Of a DNA stretch of 64,000 nt, positions 1 through 10,747 are shown in pieces. Position 1 is the stretch's first letter; each line of letters opens with the position of its first letter. The notes beneath the pieces were generated by a model. It searched no databases, was not told the origin of the DNA, and saw nothing but the letters and a program-made list of their open reading frames with translations. Origin of the DNA: JALORV01 sp963724365 (GTDB lineage: Bacteria > Pseudomonadota > Gammaproteobacteria > Burkholderiales > Burkholderiaceae_F); NCBI GenBank assembly GCA_963724365.1, contig CAVRUR010000011.1, forward strand, positions 124,001 to 188,000, in the 5' to 3' direction. Made by a program: the position numbers and the translations under genes.

Positions 1-2
1 TC

Positions 3-3000
3 GACTCCGACCTTCTGCACCGCTTCGTCGTCGCGTACCAGCGCGTCCAGCCATTGACACTGGCCGAGCTATGGGCGCTGCCGATCATGTTGCGCATCGT
101 GATGATCGAGAATCTGCGACGCCTGGCGGCCCGCATCGTTGAGTCGATTGACGGTCGCGAACTGGCCGATCGCTTCGTCGATTCACTGCTCGGGCTCGGT
201 TCCAGCGCCGCGTCGACGGAGCCGAGCGGGCCATTTCCCGACGACTTGCCGCTGCCGCGCGCCGCAGCGGCGCAGCTTTATCAGCGTCTGCGTTACGCCG
301 ACGCGGTGGCTGCGCCCGTTCTCAGGGCGTTGACCGAACGGCTAGGCAAGGAGGGCACCCACCCGGAAGAAGTCGTTCGACTCGAGGTCGATCGGCAGAC
401 AGCCGCCGATCTTTCCGTGCGCAATCTGATCACCAGCCTGCGCCAGATCTCCTCGTTTGAGTGGCAGCAGTTCGTCGAGGCAGCCAGTCAGGTGCACCAG
501 GCCCTGTGCTCGGCGCCGCTCTACGCCAGCATGGACTTCATCACCCGGGACCGCTATCGCCACGCCGTTGAAGAACTCGCGCGCAGGTCTCCGCTGACCG
601 AGCTCGAGGTTGCGGGCGTGGCGGTCAGGCTCGCCGCGGAGGCCGACGCCGACGGGAACGCACGACGGCGCGATCCCGGGTATTACCTGATCGATGGCGG
701 TCGGGTCGACATCGAGCACGAAATCGGACACCGGGTTCCGCTCGCGCGCCAGTTCTTCCGGGCCGCGCTCCGGATCGCACTGCCGTTGTACCTCGGCGCG
801 GTCTTCCTTCTGACTTTCGTCGTTCTCGCCGTCGTGACTGCCGCGAGCGCCGATGTGGGCATCGGCTCCGCAGCTTTCCTCGTGCTCGGCGCGTTGGCGA
901 TCTTCCCTGCGTCCGACATCGCTGTCACGCTCGTCAACCGGCTGGTCGGTATGGCCGTTGCGCCCCGGCATCTGCCGCGCCTGGGACTTGCCGGCGGAAT
1001 CCCGGCATCGATGCGTACATTTGTCGTCGTTCCGACGATGCTGGGTAGCGACGAGTCCATCGACGAACAAGTTCATCACCTCGAAACGCGACACCTGTCG
1101 ACCGGCCCAGGCGCCCTTTACTTTGCGCTGCTGACCGACTGGGCCGACGCAGAACTTGAGCACATGCCGGAAGACCGCGCGCAGTATGACTACGCGGTGG
1201 CGGCTATCCAGCGGCTGAACAGCCGCTATTCCTTCAGTGCGGACGAGGCGTCGGATGGACACCAGCGCTTCTATCTCTTCCATCGTCGACGCCTGTGGAA
1301 CTCCAGCCAGTCGCGATGGATGGGGTGGGAGCGCAAGCGTGGCAAGCTGCAGGAGTTCAATCGCCTGCTGCGAGGCGCGCAGGACACGACCTTCATTACT
1401 GACGCGCACTATGTGCCGCCACCCGACGGGGTGCGCTTTGTCCTGACGCTCGACGCCGACACGATCCTGCCGATCGACGCGGCGGCCGAACTGGTCGGCG
1501 CTCTGGAGCATCCGCTGAACCGGCCGCAGTCGGACGCGAGCGGCCGGGTCGTTCAAGGCTACGCGATCCTGCAGCCACGAATAACGCCGGCGCTGCCCAC
1601 ACGCGTCGGCGCTACCCGCTTCCAACAGTTGTTCTCCGGAAGCGCCGGCGTCGATCCGTACACGTTCCAGGTATCGGACGTCAACCAGGACCTGTTCGGT
1701 GAAGGCACCTTTACCGGCAAGGGCCTGTATGACGTGGATGCATTCGAGGCCTCACTCGCCGGGCGGACGCCGGAGAACGCGATCCTGAGTCATGATTTGT
1801 TGGAAGGCAGCTTTGCGCGCTGCGGCTTTGTCAGCGACGTCGAGTTGTTCGAGGAGTTTCCATCACACACCGGTGTCGCGGACATGCGCTCGCACCGCTG
1901 GGTGCGCGGCGACTGGCAGCTGCTGCCCTGGATCTGCGGTCGATACCGGCACGCCTTTTCTGCCTTGCCGCGATGGAAGATGCTCGAGAATCTGCGCCGC
2001 TCGCTGTCAGCGCCGGCCATGTTCCTGATGCTGGCGGCCAGCTGGCTGATTCCGGCAGCGTCACCGGGACCCTGGATCGGCCTGGTGCTGGTTGCGCTGC
2101 TGCTTCCGCAAATGCTTCCGCTGGTCGAGCGCCTTGTGCCACGTCCCAACCTCGACCGCAGCCACTGGCTGCGTAGCCTGGCGGCGGATTTCGTGTCGGG
2201 CGGAACGCGCGCCGGGGTCAGCCTGGCACTGCTTGCACATCGGTCCTGGCTGACGAGCGATGCGATCGTGCGCACCCTGGTGCGCCTGGCGAAGCAGCGC
2301 AATCTGCTCGAGTGGAACACGAGCGCGCAGGTGCAGTCAGCAGCGCGCTTGTCCGCCCGAAGCTTCGTCAGAAGCATGCTGCCCAGCATGGTGATCGTCA
2401 TCGCCGTGGGGATCGCAGTGTTCAGCGTCCAACCCGACCGGCTCTGGATTGCACTGCCGCTCATTGCTTTGTGGTTGCTGTCGCCGTTTATCGCAACGAG
2501 CATCAGCACACCGACTGAGCACGGAGCGGCCGGCTCGGTCGCGTCTGCGGACATTGTCGCTCTACGCCTGATCGCTCGTCGTACGTGGCTTTACTTCACG
2601 ACCTTCGTGACCAAGGAGAATCACTTCCTGCCTCCGGACAATTTCCAGGAGGATCCGTCGCCGGTCATCGCCCATCGCACTTCGCCTACCAACGTCGGGC
2701 TGTACCTGCTGTCCGTTCTGGCGGCACGGGACCTTGGCTGGATCAGCCTGCACGAGATGACGAATCGACTTGAGGCGACCATGGATGGCATGGATGCCCT
2801 GCCGCGTCATCGTGGCCACTTTCTGAACTGGATCGACACGCTCGACCTGCGTCCGCTCGAACCCAGGTACGTATCGACAGTTGACAGCGGCAATCTGGCC
2901 GCGATGTTGCTGGTCCTTTCGCAGGCCTGCAAGGAGGCCCTCGATCGACCCCAGGGTCACGAGCGTTCCATGGCGGGGATCGGCGACGAAGTGGAGCTGC

Positions 3001-6000
3001 TGCGGCGCTCGCTCGCGCGAGCCGACAAGAGTCGTGGCGCCGCGGGTGTTGGCTTCGACCAGTTGCACGAGGCACTGCACCAGGTCGAACAGTTGCTCGA
3101 GTCGCCGCCATTGGCCAGTCCTGACCAGGATCAGCACCTGGAAACGCTCCAGACCGCCGTGTCCGACGTGCATGACATCGTCAACACGCTGGCCAGCGAA
3201 GACCGTGCCGGTCAACTGCAGGAGGCCATGCTCTGGGCCGAAGCGATGCATCTGAACATCAACGGGCAGCGTCGCGAACGGCTCGAACTCGCGCCCTGGC
3301 TCGAGGCGATCGAGCGCGAGCAACCGGACGGCGGGGGCTCCGACATCGTCGCGACCACTGTGATAAATCCGGTGGAGCAGGAAGCCGTGGCGGAGATTCA
3401 GCGTTCCCGACACGCCGTCGAGGAACTCGCCGACCGGCTGAGCACTCTCTCGCGCCGCGCCCGCCAGATGTTCGACGAGATGGATTTCCGGTTTCTGTAT
3501 GACGAGACGCGCGATCTGTTTTCGATCGGATACCTGGTCGAGGATGCCAGGCTCGACCAAGGCTGTTACGACCTGCTCGCGTCGGAGGCGAGGCTGACGA
3601 GCTTCGTCACGATCGCGAAGCGCGATGTTCCCGCGTCGCATTGGTTCCGGCTCGGTCGCACACTCGTCCCCGTCGACGGCGGTGCGGCGCTGGTTTCATG
3701 GTCGGGATCGATGTTCGAGTACCTGATGCCGTCGCTGCTGATGGATACACCGCACGGCAGTCTGCTCGAGGCGACCGTGCGCCGTGTCGTGGACCGGCAC
3801 ATCGATTACGGACGCGAGCGCAAGGTTCCCTGGGGCATTTCCGAGTCGGCCTACAACTCACGCGATATTCACCTCACCTACCAGTACTCGAACTTCGGCA
3901 TCCCCGGCCTGGGACTGAAGCGGGGATTGGCAAAGGACACGGTGGTCGCCCCTTACGCGACGGCACTCGCGGCGATGTACGACGCCAAGTCCGCCGTGTC
4001 GAATTTCGAACACCTGACCGCAGTCGGTGCCTTGGGCCGCTACGGTTTCTACGAAGCGCTCGATTTCACGTCCGGCCGGTTGCCGAAGTCGAAAGAAGTG
4101 GCGATCGTTCGGGCGTACATGGCGCATCACCAGGGAATGACGCTGGTCGCCCTGTCGAACGTGATTCTCCAAGGCGAGATGCGACACCGCTTCCATCGCA
4201 TACCGATGGTGCAGTCAGCCGAGTTGCTATTGCAGGAAACCGCGCAGCGGGATGTAACGCTCGCCATGCCCCGCTCGGATCGGGCGACGCCGGCGATCGC
4301 AAGCTCTGCATCGGTGCCCATCGATCGCCGGATCAATTCGCCGCACGCAGTACCGCCGGCAACCCAGTTGCTTTCAAACGGCCGCTACAGCGTGATGGTC
4401 ACGGCGGCCGGATCGGGCTACAGCCGTTGGCGCGAGCTGGCCGTGACTCGCTGGCGCGAGGACGCGACGCGCGATTGCTGGGGCACCTATCTCTACCTGC
4501 GTGATCCGGCGAGTGGGTACCTGTGGTCGGCCGGCTACCAGCCGGTGTGCGTCGAGCCAGTTCACTACGAGGCCGAGTTCGCCGAGGACCGGGTACGCAT
4601 CCTGCGTGCGGATGCCGGCATCGAATCGTCAATGGAGATCATGGTATCGGCCGAAGACGACGTCGAGATCCGCCGGTTGACACTGAAGAACACCGGGTCG
4701 CGGCGGCGCGAGATTGAGATCACATCGTACGCAGAGATCGTGCTCGCCTTGCCTGCAGCCGACGAGGCCCATCCGGCCTTTTCGAATCTCTTCGTGCAGA
4801 CAGAGTATGTGTCTGCGGTCAACGGACTGATCGCGACCCGTCGGCCGCGTTCGTCTGACGACGAGACGCTGTGGGCAGCGCACGTGGTGGCCTATGACAG
4901 CAAGGACGACAGCAGCTCCGGTATCGAGTTCGAAACGGACCGTGCGAAGTTCCTCGGACGCGGCCGCTCGGTCCGGGCGCCCTTGTCTCTGATGGAAGGA
5001 CGGCGATTGTCGAACACGGTCGGCGCCGTGCTGGATCCGGTCGCCAGTCTGCGCATACGGCTCGCCATACCTCCGGGCGCGACGGTGCACGCATCGTTTG
5101 CAACGATGACCGCCACCAGTCGCGAATCGATCCTCAACCTGGCCGACAAGTACCATGATCCGGGCGCATTCGACCGCGCATCGACGCTGGCCTGGACCCA
5201 TGCCCAGGTCAAGCTGCACTACCTCGGCATTGAACCGGGCGAGGCCCAGGTCTTTCAGCAACTCGCCAGTCGCATCCTGCACTCGGATGCGCTGCTTCGG
5301 GCCCCGCGCGAGCTGCTGCGGGGCAATCGCCTTCCGGTATCAGGCCTGTGGAAATTCGGGATTTCAGGCGACCGCCCGATCCTGCTCGCGCGGATCGAAG
5401 ATGGCGCTGACATCGGCGTGATCCGCCAACTGCTGACGGCGCATGAGTATCTTCACGTGAAGCGCCTCGGTATCGACCTCGTCGTCCTGAACGAACAGGC
5501 GACCTCGTACGCGGAAGGCCTGCAACACGATCTCGAGATGCGGGTCCGCGAAAGCAATGCCCGCAAGGGCGGCGACGATCCGGGAGGACGTGGCGCGATC
5601 TACGTTCTCCGAGCCGATCTTCTCAGCGAGGACGAACGGGCGTTGCTGCTAACGGCCGCCCGCGTCGTCATCGTCTGCGGTCAGGGCACCTTGTCTGCTC
5701 ATCTGGCGTTGCGGCACCGTGAACCGGCCCCACACGTCAGGCCGCGCGTACTCGTGGCACCCAGTACGTCGAAACTCATCCCTCCACCTGCCCTGCAGTT
5801 TCCAAACGGGCTGGGCGGCTTCACGGACAGCGGGCGCGAATACGCCGTCGTCCTGAATCGCGGCCAACGCACGCCGCTGCCATGGATCAACATCATCGCC
5901 AACGACGGATTCGGTTTCCAGGTTTCCGAGTCCGGTGCAGGCTACACGTGGGCGGGTAACAGTCGTGAGAACCAGCTGACACCCTGGTCCAACGATCCGG

Positions 6001-8207
6001 TGTCTGACCCGATTGGCGAAGCGTTTTACTTGCTTGATCGCGAATCCGGCGTCCTGTGGACACCGACCGCGCTGCCGATCCGAGTCGAGGACTCCAGCTA
6101 TATCTCCCGCTTCGGTCACGGCTACGCGCGATTTCAGCATCGGTCCAACGGCATCGAGAGCGAACTGGTCCAGTTCGTCGCCTCCGAAGATCCGGTCAAG
6201 ATCTCCCGGCTCCGGCTCATCAATCACTCGAGCCACACCCGCCGCCTATCGATCACCGCCTATGTCGAGTGGGTGCTGGGATTCTCGCGCACCGTCAATG
6301 CACCGTTCATTGTCACCGAGGTCGATCCCGAGACGGGGGGAGTATTCGCGCGCAATCCATGGCATCGCGAGTTCGGCAGTCGAGTCGCGTTTGTGGCATG
6401 GGATGCGCCGGCCGATGGCATGACCTGCGATAGGCAGGAGTTTGTCGGACGCAACGGTCATCTGGAAGCACCGATCGCCCTCGCAGCCGACGTTCCGCTG
6501 TCGCAGCGGTGCGGCGCGGGGTTCGATCCCTGCGCAGCGCTGCAACGGGAAGTGACGATCGAGCCGGAAAGCCAGATCGAACTGACCTTCGTGCTGGGCC
6601 AGGCCGCCAGCGCCGACGCCGCGCGAGAACTGATCAGACGCTATCGGGCCGTGCCGGACGCGGACGTCGAGCAACTTCGAGTGAAGCAGCAGTGGCGTGA
6701 GATCCTCGACTGTGTGCAGGTCGAGACGCCGGACCCTCAGCTGAATCTGATCCTGAACCACTGGCTTCTGTACCAGACGATCGTTTGCCGGCTGTATGCC
6801 CGCAGCGCGTTCTACCAGGCCGGTGGTGCGTATGGTTTCCGCGACCAGCTGCAGGATGTCATGGCCCTGACGATTGCGCGCCCGGACCTGACCCGCAGGC
6901 AGATCGTCAACGCCTCATCGCACCAGTTTCGCGAAGGTGACGTTCAGCACTGGTGGCATCCCCCTTTCGGCCGCGGCGTGCGAACACATTTTTCCGACGA
7001 TCGCGTCTGGTTGCCGTACTGCGTCAGCCACTATCTGACCACGACAGGCGACACGAGCGTGCTGGATGAACTGGTTCCGTTCGTCGAAGGCGCTCTGTTG
7101 TCGCCTGAGAGCGAAGCGATGTACTTCGAGCCCGTCGTCTCGGATGACAAGGTGACGGTGTACGAACACTGTGCCCTTGCGCTCGACGTCAGCCTGGCGG
7201 TCGGCCAGCACGGCCTGCCGCTGATGGGTGGCGGCGACTGGAACGACGGCATGAACCGCGTGGGTGCCGAAGGTCGTGGAGAAAGCATCTGGCTCGCCTG
7301 GTTCCTGTGTGCGACGTTGCGCGAGTTCGTGCCTCTGGCCCTGCAGCGCGGCGAAGTCGTGCGTGCACGTGCGTGGTCCGATCACGCAGACCGCGTTCAA
7401 ACGGCCGTCGAACGCGAGGCATGGGACGGCGCCTGGTATCGCCGCGCGTACTTCGACGACGGAACCCCACTCGGCGCGTCGGGCAACGCTGAATGCCGTA
7501 TCGATTCAATCGCGCAAAGTTGGGCACTGATATCAGGTGCAGGCGATCCCGTGCGCGCGCGCCGGGCGATGGAGTCCGTTGGCGAGCATCTGGTCAAGCC
7601 CGGCGACAACATGGTGCTGCTGTTCGCGCCACCATTTGACCGATCGACACACGAGCCCGGATACATCAAAGGCTACTTGCCTGGCGTGCGCGAAAACGGC
7701 GCGCAGTACACGCAGGCCGCGGTCTGGTGCGTGATTGCCCACGCGCTGCAGGGTGACGGCGAGCGCGCTGCGGAGCTGTTCGAGATGTTGAATCCCATCA
7801 ACCATAGCTCCACGCGCGCCGGCATTCATCGCTACAAGGCTGAACCGTTCGTCATGGCCGCCGACGTGTACAGCGAACCGCCGCATACCGGACGGGGCGG
7901 CTGGAGCTGGTACACCGGCGCCGCGGGATGGATGTATCGAGCCGGGATCGAGTTCATCCTCGGATTCAAGCTGCGCGGCCACGAGATCATGATTGATCCA
8001 TGCATTCCCGAGCAGTGGCGCAGCTTCAAGATTCGGTATCGGGCGAAGCGTTCCATGTACGAGTTCGTGATCGACAACCCTCAAGGCGTCGCACGCGGCG
8101 TCCTTCGGGTGGAACTCGATGGCAAGGAACTGCCCGGACTGACCATTCCGCTGGTGGACGATGCCGGGGCTCACAGCGTGCGCGTGACGCTGGGGCCGGT
8201 TGTCTAA
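3..8207 (+). CDS. ndvB: Cyclic beta-1,2-glucan synthase, NdvB/ChvB type (5' end outside window)
   Basis: Inner-membrane enzyme that makes cyclic beta-1,2-glucans from UDP-glucose for the periplasm. The frame is open to the left window edge, so the N-terminus is missing; about 2734 residues are visible, close to the family's 2800 or more. Counting from base 3, a membrane region lies near residues 260-330. It is followed by a GT84 glycosyltransferase domain with LDADT near 482 and an RWVRGDW motif near 628, then more membrane helices near 660-860. A glycoamylase-like domain (IPGLGLKRGLAKDTVVAPYA near 1300) follows. The C-terminal half has two GT36-type beta-sandwich regions and a GH94 phosphorylase-like catalytic domain (GGGDWNDGM near 2409, GYLPGVRENGAQYTQA near 2555). 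No frameshift is visible over 8.2 kb. It is convergent with the aldolase gene, 32 bases apart. The family is best known from Rhizobiales and occurs sporadically in other proteobacteria. Confidence 0.95.
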   Translation, partial: DSDLLHRFVVAYQRVQPLTLAELWALPIMLRIVMIENLRRLAARIVESIDGRELADRFVDSLLGLGSSAASTEPSGPFPDDLPLPRAAAAQLYQRLRYADAVAAPVLRALTERLGKEGTHPEEVVRLEVDRQTAADLSVRNLITSLRQISSFEWQQFVEAASQVHQALCSAPLYASMDFITRDRYRHAVEELARRSPLTELEVAGVAVRLAAEADADGNARRRDPGYYLIDGGRVDIEHEIGHRVPLARQFFRAALRIALPLYLGAVFLLTFVVLAVVTAASADVGIGSAAFLVLGALAIFPASDIAVTLVNRLVGMAVAPRHLPRLGLAGGIPASMRTFVVVPTMLGSDESIDEQVHHLETRHLSTGPGALYFALLTDWADAELEHMPEDRAQYDYAVAAIQRLNSRYSFSADEASDGHQRFYLFHRRRLWNSSQSRWMGWERKRGKLQEFNRLLRGAQDTTFITDAHYVPPPDGVRFVLTLDADTILPIDAAAELVGALEHPLNRPQSDASGRVVQGYAILQPRITPALPTRVGATRFQQLFSGSAGVDPYTFQVSDVNQDLFGEGTFTGKGLYDVDAFEASLAGRTPENAILSHDLLEGSFARCGFVSDVELFEEFPSHTGVADMRSHRWVRGDWQLLPWICGRYRHAFSALPRWKMLENLRRSLSAPAMFLMLAASWLIPAASPGPWIGLVLVALLLPQMLPLVERLVPRPNLDRSHWLRSLAADFVSGGTRAGVSLALLAHRSWLTSDAIVRTLVRLAKQRNLLEWNTSAQVQSAARLSARSFVRSMLPSMVIVIAVGIAVFSVQPDRLWIALPLIALWLLSPFIATSISTPTEHGAAGSVASADIVALRLIARRTWLYFTTFVTKENHFLPPDNFQEDPSPVIAHRTSPTNVGLYLLSVLAARDLGWISLHEMTNRLEATMDGMDALPRHRGHFLNWIDTLDLRPLEPRYVSTVDSGNLAAMLLVLSQACKEALDRPQGHERSMAGIGDEVELLRRSLARADKSRGAAGVGFDQLHEALHQVEQLLESPPLASPDQDQHLETLQTAVSDVHDIVNTLASEDRAGQLQEAMLWAEAMHLNINGQRRERLELAPWLEAIEREQPDGGGSDIVATTVINPVEQEAVAEIQRSRHAVEELADRLSTLSRRARQMFDEMDFRFLYDETRDLFSIGYLVEDARLDQGCYDLLASEARLTSFVTIAKRDVPASHWFRLGRTLVPVDGGAALVSWSGSMFEYLMPSLLMDTPHGSLLEATVRRVVDRHIDYGRERKVPWGISESAYNSRDIHLTYQYSNFGIPGLGLKRGLAKDTVVAPYATALAAMYDAKSAVSNFEHLTAVGALGRYGFYEALDFTSGRLPKSKEVAIVRAYMAHHQGMTLVALSNVILQGEMRHRFHRIPMVQSAELLLQETAQRDVTLAMPRSDRATPAIASSASVPIDRRINSPHAVPPATQLLSNGRYSVMVTAAGSGYSRWRELAVTRWREDATRDCWGTYLYLRDPASGYLWSAGYQPVCVEPVHYEAEFAEDRVRILRADAGIESSMEIMVSAEDDVEIRRLTLKNTGSRRREIEITSYAEIVLALPAADEAHPAFSNLFVQTEYVSAVNGLIATRRPRSSDDETLWAAHVVAYDSKDDSSSGIEFETDRAKFLGRGRSVRAPLSLMEGRRLSNTVGAVLDPVASLRIRLAIPPGATVHASFATMTATSRESILNLADKYHDPGAFDRASTLAWTHAQVKLHYLGIEPGEAQVFQQLASRILHSDALLRAPRELLRGNRLPVSGLWKFGISGDRPILLARIEDGADIGVIRQLLTAHEYLHVKRLGIDLVVLNEQATSYAEGLQHDLEMRVRESNARKGGDDPGGRGAIYVLRADLLSEDERALLLTAARVVIVCGQGTLSAHLALRHREPAPHVRPRVLVAPSTSKLIPPPALQFPNGLGGFTDSGREYAVVLNRGQRTPLPWINIIANDGFGFQVSESGAGYTWAGNSRENQLTPWSNDPVSDPIGEAFYLLDRESGVLWTPTALPIRVEDSSYISRFGHGYARFQHRSNGIESELVQFVASEDPVKISRLRLINHSSHTRRLSITAYVEWVLGFSRTVNAPFIVTEVDPETGGVFARNPWHREFGSRVAFVAWDAPADGMTCDRQEFVGRNGHLEAPIALAADVPLSQRCGAGFDPCAALQREVTIEPESQIELTFVLGQAASADAARELIRRYRAVPDADVEQLRVKQQWREILDCVQVETPDPQLNLILNHWLLYQTIVCRLYARSAFYQAGGAYGFRDQLQDVMALTIARPDLTRRQIVNASSHQFREGDVQHWWHPPFGRGVRTHFSDDRVWLPYCVSHYLTTTGDTSVLDELVPFVEGALLSPESEAMYFEPVVSDDKVTVYEHCALALDVSLAVGQHGLPLMGGGDWNDGMNRVGAEGRGESIWLAWFLCATLREFVPLALQRGEVVRARAWSDHADRVQTAVEREAWDGAWYRRAYFDDGTPLGASGNAECRIDSIAQSWALISGAGDPVRARRAMESVGEHLVKPGDNMVLLFAPPFDRSTHEPGYIKGYLPGVRENGAQYTQAAVWCVIAHALQGDGERAAELFEMLNPINHSSTRAGIHRYKAEPFVMAADVYSEPPHTGRGGWSWYTGAAGWMYRAGIEFILGFKLRGHEIMIDPCIPEQWRSFKIRYRAKRSMYEFVIDNPQGVARGVLRVELDGKELPGLTIPLVDDAGAHSVRVTLGPVV

Positions 8208-8239
8208 TCGCCCCGCAACCGCTTTCGGTGGCAACGGAC

Positions 8240-9265
8240 TCAGGCTGACGAGTCTTCCAGTGACGCGACGTACTTGCCTTCGCGCGCAGCGCTGTTGAGC
8301 CTGGCGCGTTTCAGCAGTGCTCTCTGCGACTCGTTCGCATTGGCAACCTGTCCCTTCCAGGCCTTCAAGACAGGGTCCTGCAACGCACGCCCATAGGAGA
8401 AGCTCAACTGCCATGGCTGCGCGCCGAGCCGGTTCATCGCATCGAGATTCGCGGTCGCTTCTGCGGGCGTCTGGCCTCCGGAAAGGAAGAATATGCCCGG
8501 CACGGAAGCCGGCACCGTGCGCCTCAGGATGCGGATCGTATGTGCGGCCACTTCCGGCGGTTTTGCCTGTTGCGTGTGCTCCTTGCCCGGCACAACCATG
8601 CTCGGCTTCAGCAGCGTGTACTCGAGAACGACCCGATGTCGATGCAGCGCGTGGAACACCTCGTGCAGAACTGCCTCAGTGACCTCCGCACAGCGTTCAA
8701 TGGTGTGGTTGCCGTCGATCAGAACCTCGGGTTCAACGATCGGCACGATGCCACGCTCCTGGCAGATCGCGGCATAGCGGGCAAGCGCTTCGGCGTTGGC
8801 CTCGACGGCAAGCCGACTCGGCAAAGTGTCGGACACGTTGTAGACGGCGCGCCATTTCGCAAAGCGCGCGCCCTGCTGTTTGTACCCATCAAGGCGCTTC
8901 GCCAGACCGTCCAGTCCCTGGGTGATTTCGTCACCGGGGGCATGGGCAAGAGGAATCTTGCCGGCGTCGACCTTGATCCCGGGCACGATGCCCTGGCGTG
9001 TCGCCAATTGAGGTATCGGAGACCCGTCGTCCGCCCGCTGACCCAGCGTTTCCTCATAGAGGATGACGCCGCTGATGAATTCACCGAGTCCCGGCGTTGC
9101 CAGCAACATGAGGCGAAAGATTCGTCGATTCTCCTCGGTCGACTCGACTCCAATCGACTTGAATCGCTTGGCGATCGTCGGGCTGCTTTCGTCGGCCGCC
9201 AGTATCCCTTTGCCCTTCTGTACCAGCGCTCCGACTGTTGCCTGAAGTTGGCTCTGATCGTTCAT
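8240..9265 (-). CDS. Fructose-bisphosphate aldolase, class I (eukaryote-like glycolytic type)
   Basis: Cytoplasmic enzyme of glycolysis and gluconeogenesis that cleaves fructose-1,6-bisphosphate into dihydroxyacetone phosphate and glyceraldehyde-3-phosphate through a Schiff base. The 341-residue length fits the family. Visible signatures are GKGILAADES near residue 19, KWRAVY at 137, VEPEV at 177, and LEYTLLKPSMV with the Schiff-base lysine at 220 (equivalent to rabbit Lys229). The ATG has an AAAGGA ribosome-binding site about 6 bases upstream. This is the metal-independent aldolase related to the animal and plant enzyme, not the zinc class II enzyme. It is divergent from the broken PPi-type phosphofructokinase across 193 bases, so the two may once have been a co-regulated glycolytic pair. 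Confidence 0.95.
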   Translation of the reverse strand: MNDQSQLQATVGALVQKGKGILAADESSPTIAKRFKSIGVESTEENRRIFRLMLLATPGLGEFISGVILYEETLGQRADDGSPIPQLATRQGIVPGIKVDAGKIPLAHAPGDEITQGLDGLAKRLDGYKQQGARFAKWRAVYNVSDTLPSRLAVEANAEALARYAAICQERGIVPIVEPEVLIDGNHTIERCAEVTEAVLHEVFHALHRHRVVLEYTLLKPSMVVPGKEHTQQAKPPEVAAHTIRILRRTVPASVPGIFFLSGGQTPAEATANLDAMNRLGAQPWQLSFSYGRALQDPVLKAWKGQVANANESQRALLKRARLNSAAREGKYVASLEDSSA

Positions 9266-9458
9266 CGGTTGTCCTTTCTTCCAAGGGGCCTAGTGTGAAT
9301 CGTTACCGACTCCGGCGCGCTCGCTGGAGTCGGGTTGGTTCCAGGACAGGCGTTCGGCAGAGGGCGAAGTGTGCTGTCCGAGTGCGGGATTCCGGTACGT
9401 CGATCAGTTTCATCCGTCACGCCACCCTGCGGCGTAAGCTGAGCGTGAGTATCGCCCC

Positions 9459-10747
9459 ATGAGTCAGCATCAGCATCTCGCCATCCTCGTCGGCGGAGGT
9501 CCCGCCCCCGGGATCAACAGTGTCATAGCGTCCGCCACGATCCGCGCTGTTCTGGAAGGCGTCGACGTCATCGGTATCCGCGACGGCTTCGAGTGGATCA
9601 TGAAGGGTGACGTCACCCACGTCACGCCACTCACGACCGGACGAGGTCTCACGCATCCACTTTCGCGGTGGCTCGCATATCGGCATCTCGCGCGCGAACC
9701 CGACGAAGGACCCGAAGTACCTCGAGAACGCCGTCGAATCCCTGCTGCGCCTGAACGTCACCCGGCTCATCACGATCGGCGGCGATGACACGGCCTACTC
9801 GGCGATGAGGCTCGAGCAGACGGCCGCCGGACGCCTGCAGATCGTCCATGTACCAAAGACGATCGACAACGACCTCGACCTGCCGGCCTACGTCGACACG
9901 TTCGGCTTCCAGACCGCGCGCCACCACGGCGTCGAGATCGTCAAGAACCTGATGGTCGACGCGAAGACGACGTCGCGCTGGTACTTCGTCATCGCGATGG
10001 GGCGAACGGCGGGGCACCTGGCTCTCGGCATCGGCAAGGCCGCGGGCGCGACGCTGACCCTGATCCGGGAAGAGTTTCTGGACGCAGCAGATACGTTTCG
10101 AGACGATCGTCGACACGCTGGCGTGCGCCATCATCAAGCGACTGTCCGAGGGACGTCGCGATGGTCGTTGCGGTCATCGCGGAAGGGCTCGTCCTGGGCC
10201 TCGACCCCGAGGTTCTTGGGGGTCTTTCGAACGTCGAGCGCGACGCACACGGAAATGTGCGGATCGCGGAGGTGAACATCGGCGAGCTCCTGAAAACCGC
10301 CGTCCAGGCGCGCTTGAAGAAGCTTGGCATCGACATGACGATCGTCGACGAAAAACATCGGCTATGAGCTCAGATGCGCCGATCCGATTCCCTTCGACCT
10401 GGAGTACACGCGCGACCTCGGCTATTGCGCAACGAAGTACCTCCTCTCGGGTGGGAATGCCGCAATGATCTCGATGCAGGCGGGCAATTTCGTCCCGGTT
10501 CCATTCCGCGAACTCCTCGATCCGGCGACGGGCCGCGCAAGGATTCGAATGGTCGACATTCGTTCCACGCGCTACGCGATTGCCCGTCGTTACATGATCC
10601 GGCTGAGGCGGGACGACTTCGAGGAGCCCCTCAAGCTGGCGAAGATCGCCACGACGGCCGGAATGTCGGTCGCGCAGTTCCGGACGGAATTCGAGTACCT
10701 GATCACTAACCGAGCTGCCGCCGATTGTCTTCGGTGTCGAAACCTAG
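9459..10747 (+). pseudogene. PPi-type 6-phosphofructokinase broken by five +1 frameshifts
   Basis: Homology to the phosphofructokinase family continues through successive frames. It starts at the ATG at 9459 and shifts +1 near 9642-9648, near 10083-10094, near 10160-10165, near 10350-10357 and near 10710-10712, ending at TAG 10745-10747. Three junctions look like single-base insertions (for example a C between GGT and GTT at about 10164). GGDDT near 9780 and PKTIDND near 9855 are the residues that mark the PPi-dependent subgroup (Asp and Lys where ATP enzymes have Gly), so pyrophosphate was probably the phosphoryl donor. Other conserved blocks are GPAPGINSVI, RGGSHIGISRANPTK, IGYELRCADPIPFD and RRYMIRL. 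The blocks contain few internal stops, which argues for very recent inactivation or sequence errors. A functional protein cannot be translated from the sequence as given. Confidence 0.85.

Noticed and set aside
342..1625. 427-residue minus-strand frame within ndvB
   Set aside because: Antisense to well-conserved glycosyltransferase coding; shadow frame.
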